Shown here: positions 1-7,611 of the stretch, piece by piece
Position numbering within the stretch: the first letter of the stretch is position 1
How the letters are laid out: the number at the start of each line of letters is the position of its first letter
Assembly: GCF_014773225.1 (NCBI RefSeq)
Contig: NZ_JACXAJ010000002.1
Coordinates: forward strand, 682,001 to 746,000
DNA length: 64,000 bases
Origin: Pontibacter aquaedesilientis
Lineage (GTDB): Bacteria > Bacteroidota > Bacteroidia > Cytophagales > Hymenobacteraceae
Direction of reading: 5' to 3'
Translations under genes and position numbers: made by a program
Notes under the pieces: generated by a model
The model's database searches: none
What the model was told of the DNA's origin: nothing
What the model saw: only the letters and a program-made list of their open reading frames with translations

Positions 1-731
1 GACTCCTCCACGGCACGGGCGGCTTTCTCAAAATCGTAGGCAAAGCGGATAAACTCCACCTCCACACTGTTCCTGTCCAGCACCGAGCTGTTCTCGTCGA
101 TGGACAGCATCACATAGCCACCCCGGTTGTCGCCGTCCTTGGGTTTGCCTACCGACCCGATGTTGATGGCATGGCGGAAATGCGCCTGGCCCGCTTCGCC
201 TGAGTCCAGTATGCGGTGATAAGGTTTGTGGGTATGGCCAAAGCACATAATGTCGGCATCGGCATCTTTCATGATACGCAGCAGGCTTTTCTCGTCGCGG
301 TCCTCAAACAGGTACTCGTTTATCTTGCGCGGGCTGCCGTGCACGAGCAGCAGATTGAGTTTGTCGTTATTGAGCTGAAACTCTACTTTGATATGTGCCG
401 GCAACGAGCGCAAATAGCTGCGCTGCGCCGGCTTGATGATGTCGTTTGTGAACGAGATGGACACCGCGCCATTGGCCTTTTCCTCCTCCGTTTTGTAAGC
501 GCAGCCACAGTCGTCCGTGGCGCGGCCGATGCCAAAATCGTAGTTACCGGCAATGGTCGGGATATGGCGTTTCCGGATCTCGTCGATCACCTCGTTTGGC
601 CAGATATTATACCCGACCAGGTCGCCGAGGCAGTAGATGAAATCGGGTTTGCGGGCGTCCACATCTGCAAAAAAGGCCTCCAGGGCAGGCAGGTTGGCAT
701 GGATGTCGCTGAAGAGCGCTATCTTACTCAT
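1..731 (-). CDS. Metallophosphoesterase (calcineurin-like), C-terminus cut by window edge
   Basis: Reading from an ATG at 729-731 gives about 243 codons that run off the left edge, so the C-terminus is missing. The metal-ligand signature of calcineurin-like phosphoesterases is visible in order: DIH at residues 9-11, GDLVGY at 36-41, GNYD at 62-65 (GNHD in most relatives) and GHTH near 163-166. No signal peptide is seen, so it should be cytoplasmic. The family (YfcE/MJ0936-like) hydrolyses phosphodiesters with two metal ions; the substrate cannot be read from sequence. It sits just upstream of the DUF6428/arsR pair on the same strand, and a shared function is not evident. Confidence 0.85.
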   Translation of the reverse strand, partial: MSKIALFSDIHANLPALEAFFADVDARKPDFIYCLGDLVGYNIWPNEVIDEIRKRHIPTIAGNYDFGIGRATDDCGCAYKTEEEKANGAVSISFTNDIIKPAQRSYLRSLPAHIKVEFQLNNDKLNLLLVHGSPRKINEYLFEDRDEKSLLRIMKDADADIMCFGHTHKPYHRILDSGEAGQAHFRHAINIGSVGKPKDGDNRGGYVMLSIDENSSVLDRNSVEVEFIRFAYDFEKAARAVEE

Positions 732-763
732 CGTGTCGTTTTAGGTTGGTTCTGAATATGGTT

Positions 764-1243
764 TTAGCAACAGCCACCACCCGGCGTGCAGGCATTTCCG
801 CCAACAATCAGGTTGTTCAGGTTGATTTTAGGCTTTTGAGTTTGCTCGGCAGGTATACCGCATTTATCGGTGGCCAGGCAGTTGGTCGTTTTGCGCAGGA
901 GCACGAAGTTTTGGCCGTTAAAGCCCAGGTCATACTTGCCGATCGTATCACTCTGGTACTCCACTTCCACTTCCAGGTCTTCCATGCCCAGGGTTTTTTC
1001 GGACAGGGCGATAATGTTGAGCAGTTTCTGGGGTTTCAGGCGGTGATCGAAGTCGTTGGCGTCCCACAGTTGGAAGTTGGCCACTTTCTCGTGGCGCACC
1101 GTACCGCCGCAGTCAATAAAGTGCTTCGTGATCACGCCCACCTCCGTCACATGGAAGTGCTCGGGTACCAGTGCACCGTTCTCCAGTTCGAAATTAACCG
1201 CCTCGGCAGTCTGCAGGATATTTTTGATCTCTGAAAGTTTCAT
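764..1243 (-). CDS. DUF6428 family protein
   Basis: 159-residue soluble protein beginning MKLSEIKNIL and ending in a cysteine-bearing glycine-rich tail (CTPGGGCC). I recognise it as resembling the DUF6428 family, which in Bacteroidetes is repeatedly found beside an ArsR-type regulator and arsenic genes. Here the arsR-like gene lies 19 nt upstream on the same strand, so the two probably form one transcript. The terminal cysteines could bind a thiophilic metal or metalloid, but that is inference. No arsenate reductase or arsenite pump is present in the window. Confidence 0.7.
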   Translation of the reverse strand: MKLSEIKNILQTAEAVNFELENGALVPEHFHVTEVGVITKHFIDCGGTVRHEKVANFQLWDANDFDHRLKPQKLLNIIALSEKTLGMEDLEVEVEYQSDTIGKYDLGFNGQNFVLLRKTTNCLATDKCGIPAEQTQKPKINLNNLIVGGNACTPGGGCC

Positions 1244-1262
1244 AATAGTATAAGTTAAGGTG

Positions 1263-1595
1263 TTAACAACAGGTTGAATTCTTATTTTGAAGATCGGTCA
1301 GCGCATGGGAGAAATAAGCGCTCAGGCTTTCAAAGGCCTTTTCGTCGAGGCAGTAGCAAACCGACGTGCCCTCCACGCTGCCTTTGATGATGCCTGCGCT
1401 TTTGAGCTCTTTGAGGTGCTGCGAAACGGTGGGCTGGGCCAGTGGCAGTTCGCTCACAATATCGCCGCAGACACAGCTCTTCACTTTGAGCAGGTGCTCG
1501 ATAATGGCCACCCGCGCCGGATGGCCCAAGGCTTTGAGCAGCATGGCCGTCTTGTTCTGCCTCTCAGTAAAAAACTCGGTTTTGGTCAGTCCCAT
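1263..1595 (-). CDS. ArsR/SmtB-family metal-responsive repressor
   Basis: 110-residue winged-helix protein. The helix-turn-helix core reads through [15 protein letters not shown]. The alpha-3 metal-site motif of ArsR proteins (ELCVCDL type) is present as SCVCGD, with Cys41 and Cys43, and there are two further cysteines at the extreme C-terminus (NSTCC). In the family, metalloid binding at such cysteines releases DNA. First gene of a probable two-gene transcript with the DUF6428 gene, so autoregulation from the inverted repeat just upstream is likely. Arsenite or antimonite is the best guess for the inducer; this is not proven by sequence. Confidence 0.88.
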   Translation of the reverse strand: MGLTKTEFFTERQNKTAMLLKALGHPARVAIIEHLLKVKSCVCGDIVSELPLAQPTVSQHLKELKSAGIIKGSVEGTSVCYCLDEKAFESLSAYFSHALTDLQNKNSTCC

Positions 1596-1596
1596 C

Positions 1597-1632
1597 TTTC
1601 TAATCGTTTGATTGCAATATTACGATTAACGA
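1597..1632. promoter_or_regulatory. Probable ArsR operator/promoter
   Basis: Immediately upstream of the arsR start lies an interrupted inverted repeat: TAATCG at 1601-1606 and CGATTA at 1623-1628, with a second offset pair ATCGTT (1603-1608) and AACGAT (1627-1632). Read toward arsR, it contains TAATATTG, one mismatch from the Bacteroidetes -7 box TAnnTTTG. The position fits a self-repressing operator. Confidence 0.45.
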
Positions 1633-1661
1633 TCGAAAAGAGCAAATGGTTTATTGAAATC

Positions 1662-1964
1662 TTACCCTCTTTCCACCACAATATACCTGGCCGAGAACCC
1701 ATTGCTTTTGTAGAGAACCTGCAGCGCTGTGATAAGGGATGCTTTACCGGAGGTTTTGGTTTGCTGGCCACCGAGTGGTTGCAGGTAGTTCTGAAAGCCT
1801 TTTCCGTCCACACGCCCCACATAGCGCCGTGCTTCCGGTTCTTCCACCTCTTGCAGGTTTTTAGCCAATGTGACTTGCCGCATATAAGGCAGCGCGGATT
1901 TCATGCTCCGGTAATCGGAGAAGGCGTAGAGGCGGTACCGGTGATTGAGCCTGACAAAGTTCAC
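1662..1964 (-). CDS. Small conserved-looking hypothetical protein
   Basis: About 100 residues with a GTG start (VNFVRLNHRYRLYAF...). A later ATG at about residue 21 is possible. Rich in Tyr, Arg and Lys, no membrane segment, no domain recognised. The contents (MKSALPYMRQVTLAKN, YVGRVDGKGFQNYL) read like real protein rather than antisense noise, and the gene lies in line with two other small minus-strand genes. Function unknown. The overlapping antisense frames looked less protein-like. Confidence 0.5.
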   Translation of the reverse strand: MNFVRLNHRYRLYAFSDYRSMKSALPYMRQVTLAKNLQEVEEPEARRYVGRVDGKGFQNYLQPLGGQQTKTSGKASLITALQVLYKSNGFSARYIVVERG

Positions 1965-2017
1965 GGCTTAAAAATAAGGGATTGTTATTTAATGTAAGCG
2001 TAAAATGGGGCAGGCAG

Positions 2018-2269
2018 CTACCAGCACATCATATCGAGCAGGTTAATATTGTGGGCATAGGGCTCAAGGGCACGTTTGCTGGCCAGACCCCTGATCAGGC
2101 CGATGAAATTGGTTTCAGGGTTAGTCCATACCTCAGCAAAGAAATCGCCCATGTCATAAAGCTCAATGTGGTAGCCCCGTCGGCCGCGTTCGGCCAGATA
2201 GGTGCCTTTCGCCAGTATAATCTCGAGCCTTCCGGCCAGTGTGTGGGTATTGAAAAAGGTGAGATTCAT
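2018..2269 (-). CDS. Small hypothetical protein, paralogue of the gene at 59969-60217
   Basis: 83 residues, soluble. It aligns along most of its length with the 82-residue product at 59969-60217: shared features are an L(A/E)(K/Q)G(T/R)YL segment, a Y/W-rich middle (HIELYDMGDFFAEVW versus KIDLYWFQNFYVEIW), then IGLIR/IGLVR, a K/S-A-L-(E/D)-PY segment and a final IN/IKL. No known domain was recognised. The duplication argues that both are real genes of a small lineage-specific family. Function unknown. Confidence 0.65.
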   Translation of the reverse strand: MNLTFFNTHTLAGRLEIILAKGTYLAERGRRGYHIELYDMGDFFAEVWTNPETNFIGLIRGLASKRALEPYAHNINLLDMMCW

Positions 2270-2325
2270 GGCATGCTAGGCGTAAGCGGGTGAAAAGGAA
2301 GCAATGGTGTAGGGATATACCTGTC

Positions 2326-2562
2326 TTAGCTGTCAGGGTCGTCCGGGTTGTCGTAGTCCCAGTATACCTCGAGTGTCGTGGGCTGGTTCAGGTAGGCAGG
2401 TATAGGCGTGTACACGATCAGTTCCCAGCCGGGTTTGCTCATATCTTCTTTGTGCAGCCGCCTGGCCTGGCACATCAGCCGTTCATAAATCTCCTGACCA
2501 ACGGGACGACGGCTGTTGACATAGGGACTGCCCGCTTCGAATTTGAAAGTGGTTGTATGCAT
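2326..2562 (-). CDS. Small hypothetical protein
   Basis: 78 residues beginning MHTTTFKFEAGSPYV and ending in an acidic tail (DYDNPDDPDS). It is soluble and rich in aromatic residues and proline. It follows the methyltransferase gene at 2658-3401 and precedes two other small minus-strand genes. No family recognised. It is supported mainly by composition and by its place in a same-strand series. Confidence 0.5.
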   Translation of the reverse strand: MHTTTFKFEAGSPYVNSRRPVGQEIYERLMCQARRLHKEDMSKPGWELIVYTPIPAYLNQPTTLEVYWDYDNPDDPDS

Positions 2563-2657
2563 AAATTACAACTTTTACAGGTATACCTTCTACTACGTAA
2601 GTTGTTACGGATGGGTATAGTACCTTCCTGAAAATCTGCCGTCCTATACCTCGGAGC

Positions 2658-3401
2658 TCATTTCTTTTCGAACAGCAGGAAATGCTGGATCGGCAGGAAG
2701 TCCTCCCGGCGCTGTAGCTGAAAGCCATTCGCCTCCAACTCCTTTTGGACCTGGGCCGCGCTCATTTTATGCAGTGCTCTGATCCGCACATCCGGGTCTT
2801 CGGCCCGGTACTCAAGCAGCAGCAGCTTGCCGTCCGGTTTCAGGGCTTTTCGGATTGCCTGCAGCATTTCGCGGGGGTGCTCCAACTCATGGTACACATC
2901 CACCATCAGGGCGATGTCCACGGAGTTGTCCGGCAAGTTGATGGACTGGCTGCCGCCTTTCACTACTTCCACATTGGCAGCACCTAGTTTTTTTTGCCTT
3001 TCTTTCAGGGAGGAGATAAACCGATCCTGTACCTCCACGGCGTATACCTTGCCCTCGGGCACCTTTGGCGCGATCTGAAAGGTATAGAAGCCAGTGCCAG
3101 CCCCGATGTCGGCGACCACGCTATTGGGTTGCAGGCCCATGTTTTTAATTGTCAAAGCTGAATTTTCTTCTTCCTGCCGTGTGTCCCGGTCCAGCCAGCT
3201 GCCGCCGGTCGTGGTCATGATGGCGGCAATCTCGCGCCCCATGTATACCTTGCCGGTGCCACCGGGGGCGGCCGATTTGGTGCTATACCCGCTGGCGGTG
3301 GATTGGGTATTGGTTTCCTGTGCCTGGCAGGCGCCCAGTGGCAAGGCAAGGAAGAGGGCAAACAGCCAGGTGGCCGAAAGGCAGGCAGGAATTCTTTTCA
3401 T
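2658..3401 (-). CDS. Lipoprotein class I SAM-dependent methyltransferase
   Basis: 247 residues. The first 25 residues form a signal peptide with lipobox LGAC, so Cys25 should be the lipidated N-terminus. The rest is a class I methyltransferase: motif I VADIGAGTGFYTF, then VYAVEVQ (acidic SAM ribose ligand), then DIALMVDVYHEL and a KALKPDGKLLLLEY strand typical of the Methyltransf_11/25 group. Predicted location is the periplasmic side of a membrane, which is odd because SAM is cytoplasmic. The target is unknown. The downstream gene is one of the small unknowns, and the upstream gene at 3403 is separated by a single base. Confidence 0.85.
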   Translation of the reverse strand: MKRIPACLSATWLFALFLALPLGACQAQETNTQSTASGYSTKSAAPGGTGKVYMGREIAAIMTTTGGSWLDRDTRQEEENSALTIKNMGLQPNSVVADIGAGTGFYTFQIAPKVPEGKVYAVEVQDRFISSLKERQKKLGAANVEVVKGGSQSINLPDNSVDIALMVDVYHELEHPREMLQAIRKALKPDGKLLLLEYRAEDPDVRIRALHKMSAAQVQKELEANGFQLQRREDFLPIQHFLLFEKK

Positions 3402-3402
3402 A

Positions 3403-3861
3403 TCAAGTGGCCAGGTTTTCCAGTTTCTGTGTCAGGTCATCGATGAGTTGCTCCACCCATTTTTCAGCCACCATCTCGTATGCGGCATTGTCCCAGTGTT
3501 GCAGGTAATCCATTTCAAGCCAATTGTTTTCCTTGTCCGGTCCTACGGTATAGAAATTTCGCTCCAGCTTGAAGAGCAGGTCCTTGGTCAGGTCAAAGTT
3601 ATCGGCACCCACCCGCTCAAAGCCTTCCAGCCGCAGCCGAAGCCCCATTTGCTGTATATTGCCTTGCTCTATGCTGATCTCCGCTTTTGCGTCAGTGCCC
3701 GGTTCGCGGGTCCAGGTATCGAGGAGCCGCTCCAGCCTGAAATCATGAAATAGGGCGATGACATCCGCCAGGTGCTGGTGGATATGCTTGGCCAGTTCTG
3801 GCAATACTGTGTTGTAAAGCTGCTGTAAGGCTTTTTTGTCTCGTAAAGGGCGGTCTTGCAT
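3403..3861 (-). CDS. Hypothetical protein, likely co-transcribed with the lipoprotein methyltransferase
   Basis: 152 residues, soluble, with no signal peptide, and mostly predicted helical (LYNTVLPELAKHIHQHLADV... and a C-terminal LIDDLTQKLENL helix). No domain recognised. It ends one base before the start of the methyltransferase gene, so the two are almost certainly one operon. Function unknown. Confidence 0.65.
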   Translation of the reverse strand: MQDRPLRDKKALQQLYNTVLPELAKHIHQHLADVIALFHDFRLERLLDTWTREPGTDAKAEISIEQGNIQQMGLRLRLEGFERVGADNFDLTKDLLFKLERNFYTVGPDKENNWLEMDYLQHWDNAAYEMVAEKWVEQLIDDLTQKLENLAT

Positions 3862-4023
3862 GTGTGCTGTATTCTTATTGGTTTCTTATACGTGCATTCT
3901 GTTTTGAGGAAGCGGCCAAGCACCTATCTATTTTAGCGTCGTGCCGGGTAAGTGGCGTATAACGGAGTCTGCCCGTTTTTTTGTATCTTGGGCTGAAATT
4001 TTCTCATTCACCACTAAAATTCT

Positions 4024-6219
4024 ATGAAAGACCAATTCATACTAACCGGAAAAAAGTCAGGTATACTGGTTTTGCTGGCGCTGGCGAGCTGTACCTCGGT
4101 GCAGACCCCGCAGACACAGGACACCCAGGCTGCCACAGAGCAAAAGCAGGTAGAAACCAACCCGCTGCTGAAAGAATGGACAGGCCCCTACGGTGGCGTG
4201 CCGGCATTTGACCAAATGAACCTGGCTGACCTGAAGCCTGCCATGGAGAAAGCCATGGCGCTGAACCTGGCCGAAATAGAGGGCATCGCCAACAATCCGC
4301 AGCCCGCCACTTTCGAGAACACCATCGAAGAGATGGAAAGGGCCGGCAATGAGCTGAACAGGGTGTTTACGTATTACGGTATTTGGAGCAGCAATTTGTC
4401 TACGCCTGAGTTCCGTACCCTACAGCAGGAGATGGCTCCAAAGATCTCTGAATTCAATTCGAAGATCTCACAGAACGAGAAGCTCTTCCAGCGTATCAAA
4501 ACTGTGTATGACAATGCCCAGAAAAACCCACTTTCCGCCGATCAGCAGCGTGTGGTGGAACTGGTATACAAAGGCTTCGAGATGGAGGGTGCCAACCTGA
4601 GCCCTGAGAAGAAGAAGCGTTACGCTGATATCAACAAGGACCTCTCTACCCTTTACACGAAGTTCTCTAACAACATTCTGGCTGACGAGGAAAAGTATGT
4701 GGTGTACTTCACCAAAGCCCAGCTTAGCGGGTTGCCGGAGTCTTTTGTGAAGGCTGCTGCCAAAGCTGCCGCTGACCGTGGCAAGGAAGGCCAGTACGCG
4801 GTGACCAACACGCGCTCTTCCATGGATCAGTTCCTGACCTATTCGGATGAGCGTGCGCTACGTGAGAAGGTATGGAAGAACTATTACTCGCGTGCCGACA
4901 ACAACGACGAGAACGACAACAAGCAAAACATCGTCGACATCCTGAAACTGCGCCGTGAGCGCGTGCAGCTCATGGGCTACGATAATTATGCCCAGTGGAG
5001 ACTGCAGGACCGTATGGCTAAGACGCCGGAAGCGGCAATGGATCTGATGATGGCGGTATGGCCATCGGCTATTGCGCGTGCTAAAGAAGAGGTGGCCGAT
5101 ATGCAGCAGCTGGCGAACAAAACCAGCAAGACGAAGATTAAGATCGAGCCTTGGGACTACCGCTATTACGCCGAGAAAGTGCGTCAGCAGAAGTACGACC
5201 TGAACTCCGACGAGGTGAAGCAGTACCTGGAACTGGGCAACCTGACACAAGCCATCTTCTTCACGGCTGGTGAGCTGTTTAATTTTAATTTCACGCCGGT
5301 GGCCGAAGGCTCCGTACCAGTATTTCATGAAGACGTGAAGGTATGGGAAGTGACCGACAAGACGACAGGCGAGCACATTGGCCTGTGGTACCTCGACCCG
5401 TTCGCTCGTCAGGGCAAGCGCTCCGGTGCCTGGGCTACGACTTACCGCGCCCACACGACTTTTGACGGCAAGAAGACTGTGCTTTCTTCCAACAACTCCA
5501 ACTTCGTGAAGCCTGCTCCCGGTGAGCCGGTACTGGTGTCCTGGGACGATGCCGAGACCTTTTTCCATGAGTTCGGCCATGCGTTGCACTTCCTGGCTTC
5601 TAACGTGAAGTACCCGACGCTCAACAGTGGCGTGCGTGACTACACTGAGTTCCAGTCGCAGTTGCTGGAGCGCTGGCTGTCTACCGACAAGGTGATCAAC
5701 CAGTTCCTGAAGCATTACAAAACGGGAGAGCCGATGCCGAAGGAGCTGATCGCCAAAATAGAGAAGGCATCTACTTTCAACCAGGGCTTCGCCACAACTG
5801 AATTCCTGGCTTCTGCCCTGATGGACATGCACTTCCACCTGGCTGACCCGAACAACCTGGATCCGGATAAGTTTGAGAAGGAAACACTCAACAAACTGGG
5901 TATGCCGAAGGAGATTGTGATGCGTCACCGTTCACCGCACTTCGGTCACGTGTTCTCGGGTGAGGGCTATGCTACAGGCTACTATGGCTACCTGTGGGCC
6001 GACGTGCTGACCTCTGACGCTGCTGAGGCCTTTGCAGAGGCGCCAGGCGGGTTCTACGACGCCGAAGTGGCAGCTAAACTAGTAAAATACCTGTTTGCGC
6101 CACGCAACTCCATGGACCCGGCAGACGCCTACCGTCAGTTCCGTGGCCGGGATGCCAAGATCGATGCGCTGATGCGTGACCGTGGGTTCCCGGTGCCAGG
6201 CAAGCAGTCTAAGAAATAA
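4024..6219 (+). CDS. dcp: M3-family metallopeptidase, Dcp-like, lipoprotein
   Basis: 731 residues. The N-terminus is a signal peptide ending in the lipobox LALASC, so the enzyme should be a lipid-anchored exported protein, unlike cytoplasmic E. coli Dcp. The zinc-binding motif HEFGH lies at residues 515-519 (FFHEFGHALH), inside the long helical domain typical of thimet oligopeptidase/peptidyl-dipeptidases. The C-terminus shows the family's GEGYATGYYGYLWADVL substrate-pocket segment. Length matches the family plus a signal sequence. It probably trims imported or cell-wall-derived peptides in the periplasm. Codon use is smoother than in neighbours, and the repeated GGTATA word is absent from most of the gene, which fits strong expression (inference). 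Confidence 0.93.
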   Translation: MKDQFILTGKKSGILVLLALASCTSVQTPQTQDTQAATEQKQVETNPLLKEWTGPYGGVPAFDQMNLADLKPAMEKAMALNLAEIEGIANNPQPATFENTIEEMERAGNELNRVFTYYGIWSSNLSTPEFRTLQQEMAPKISEFNSKISQNEKLFQRIKTVYDNAQKNPLSADQQRVVELVYKGFEMEGANLSPEKKKRYADINKDLSTLYTKFSNNILADEEKYVVYFTKAQLSGLPESFVKAAAKAAADRGKEGQYAVTNTRSSMDQFLTYSDERALREKVWKNYYSRADNNDENDNKQNIVDILKLRRERVQLMGYDNYAQWRLQDRMAKTPEAAMDLMMAVWPSAIARAKEEVADMQQLANKTSKTKIKIEPWDYRYYAEKVRQQKYDLNSDEVKQYLELGNLTQAIFFTAGELFNFNFTPVAEGSVPVFHEDVKVWEVTDKTTGEHIGLWYLDPFARQGKRSGAWATTYRAHTTFDGKKTVLSSNNSNFVKPAPGEPVLVSWDDAETFFHEFGHALHFLASNVKYPTLNSGVRDYTEFQSQLLERWLSTDKVINQFLKHYKTGEPMPKELIAKIEKASTFNQGFATTEFLASALMDMHFHLADPNNLDPDKFEKETLNKLGMPKEIVMRHRSPHFGHVFSGEGYATGYYGYLWADVLTSDAAEAFAEAPGGFYDAEVAAKLVKYLFAPRNSMDPADAYRQFRGRDAKIDALMRDRGFPVPGKQSKK

Positions 6220-6250
6220 ATTAAAATCTGCGTTACGACGCTTCTATAAA

Positions 6251-6284
6251 AATCCCTGCAGACGATGGTTTGCAGGGATTTTTT
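6251..6284 (+). terminator. Rho-independent terminator after the M3 peptidase
   Basis: Perfect 10-bp stem AATCCCTGCA (6251-6260) with TGCAGGGATT (6271-6280), a 10-nt loop, then a run of T. It sits 31 bases after the peptidase stop codon. Confidence 0.9.
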
Positions 6285-6524
6285 GTTTGTGGTATCCTGG
6301 GGTTCAAACTGTGCCTTTCCGTATTGATCTTTGCGGCTTACCCTTTTAGCGGTAGCTCCGTTGTCATGCGGTGGTCTTGTGTTATCCGAAAAAATACGCG
6401 ACTGTTTACAACTTTTTAAAACAGGCTGCCGTATAGCTTGAGTTAATGACAAAAGGGGAGCTAAAGACCAGCGTTCTGTGTTAGCGCCCTTCTACAAATA
6501 AATTGCCTTATATTGATTGCCCTT

Positions 6525-6803
6525 ATGGACGAATACTCACTTTTTTCAAGTAAGCTCCAGACTTGCGACTTAATTGTATTGACCGAAGCAGACGAGAGCC
6601 GGACTTATTGCCGTTTCTATGCCAATGGTCTTTATCAGGACAGAATGTTTATTTCTGAAAATTCCGTTAAAGAAAGCCTTAGTTCACTTTGCAGCGAAGA
6701 GGATGTGATCGACTGGAATGGCATCCAAAACCTTCGGAAAAAATATTGTGATGCACTGGAGGGGAATGACAGTTTTGGAACTGTTGAGCCAAGTCTCGTG
6801 TAA
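6525..6803 (+). CDS. Small hypothetical protein
   Basis: 92 residues from the ATG at 6525 (MDEYSLFSSKL...); an in-frame TTG at 6513 is an alternative start. Acidic and soluble, with four cysteines, and no domain recognised. The flanking DNA is AT-rich, and the gene stands alone between two terminator-like hairpins. Moderate confidence that it is real. Confidence 0.5.
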   Translation: MDEYSLFSSKLQTCDLIVLTEADESRTYCRFYANGLYQDRMFISENSVKESLSSLCSEEDVIDWNGIQNLRKKYCDALEGNDSFGTVEPSLV

Positions 6804-6820
6804 CTGTACCGGGTAGCGCT

Positions 6821-6890
6821 AAAAAAGCAAAGGCCCCCGTAAGGGAGCCTCGCCTCAGAAAAGTTGCACAAGGCAACCTTCAACTTTTAG
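6821..6890 (-). ncRNA. Candidate structured small RNA with its own -7 box and terminator
   Basis: On the minus strand, TATATTTG (6904 to 6897) matches the Bacteroidetes -7 box TAnnTTTG exactly. About seven bases downstream begins a hairpin with arms AAAAGTTG/CAACTTTT (6888-6881 with 6866-6859) enclosing a nested AAGG/CCTT stem (6870-6873 with 6877-6880). Then comes a GC-rich terminator hairpin (6832-6849, one mismatch) followed by TTTGC and six T (6826-6821). Predicted transcript is about 70 nt. No -33 TTG at ideal spacing was seen. It resembles no RNA family I know; it could instead be only a terminator for unseen leftward transcription. Confidence 0.45.
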
Positions 6891-7047
6891 CCGCTGCAAA
6901 TATATGAAAACTTAAAAGTCTTTTTACTAACTTTTATATTAAAAAAGTAAAATTTCTGAAGTTTAAGAAATAAGTAATACTTATTCTTGTTTTAGGCTTG
7001 TGTTTTGCCGTTGGCTGAGGCGATTTTTGATCAAAAAAACAATTTCT

Positions 7048-7107
7048 CTAACCGATATAAATAAAAAGAGGGAGCCTGTGCTCCCTCTTTTTATTTATAT
7101 CGGTTAG
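7048..7107. terminator. Long perfect palindrome, probable terminator for the 7118-7402 gene
   Basis: 28-nt arms (7048-7075 and 7080-7107) are perfectly complementary around a 4-nt loop. The GC-rich top GGGAGC/GCTCCC is followed by T-rich arms in both directions, giving a bidirectional terminator shape. The arms are far longer than termination requires. The same core and 4-nt loop recur at 32048-32101. Confidence 0.8.
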
Positions 7108-7117
7108 GAACCGCGCA

Positions 7118-7402
7118 TTAGTCGTGTCCTAATTGCTTCACCAGTTTGTTGTAAACGCCCAGCAACAGGAAAGAGGGCGCCCACTGGCCTACAAACAAAG
7201 CCTCCTCGTCCTTTTTCATGATTTTCAGGGTGGCCGATACAGCCATTGAGCCTAATGCAGCCCAAAGGAACGTGTCAGAGGGTAATTTTGCGGTATATTC
7301 CTCGATAGCAGTTGCCACTGGTCCCTCTTTGTGCTGCGGGTTGAAACGGTCTGCTTTGTTTTTGAGGTCTTGTGCTTCTTTTTTCAAATCTTGTGTGTCC
7401 AT
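7118..7402 (-). CDS. Small hypothetical membrane-associated protein
   Basis: 94 residues from ATG at 7400-7402 (MDTQDLKKEAQDLKNKADRF); an upstream in-frame ATG at 7435 would add 11 residues. A charged N-terminal helix is followed by two moderately hydrophobic stretches (TFLWAALGSMAVSATLKI and FVGQWAPSFLLLGVYNKLV). It resembles small Bacteroidetes proteins of unknown role. A leftward terminator lies directly downstream. Confidence 0.65.
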   Translation of the reverse strand: MDTQDLKKEAQDLKNKADRFNPQHKEGPVATAIEEYTAKLPSDTFLWAALGSMAVSATLKIMKKDEEALFVGQWAPSFLLLGVYNKLVKQLGHD

Positions 7403-7611
7403 AGTTTTTTTATTTGTTTGATGGTACAATACCATACAAAACGAATCAGGCCCCTGATTGTTTACAAAAATTGAAATTTATTGATACGGGTCCATCGCAT
7501 AGAAGCGGAGGCGGTAAACGGTTGTGGGCAGTGGGCGCTGGTGCAAATTGGTATAAACCCTGCAGGTATACCGTATATTATTAGCACAATATATGTAAAT
7601 TGCCGGCTTGA

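Larger units (their letters stand above)
6804..7117. other. Gene-poor AT-rich interval holding a candidate small RNA and a palindrome
   Basis: No convincing reading frame was found here. The left third holds nested hairpins and a leftward terminator preceded by a -7 box (listed separately as a candidate small RNA). The middle (about 6905-7047) is AT-rich with no feature I can name. The right end is a 28-bp perfect inverted repeat at 7048-7107. Confidence 0.6.

Noticed and set aside
4858..5928. 356-codon minus-strand open frame
   Set aside because: Entirely antisense to the M3 peptidase, with low-complexity Val/Leu/His composition and no domain; a shadow of the real codon pattern.
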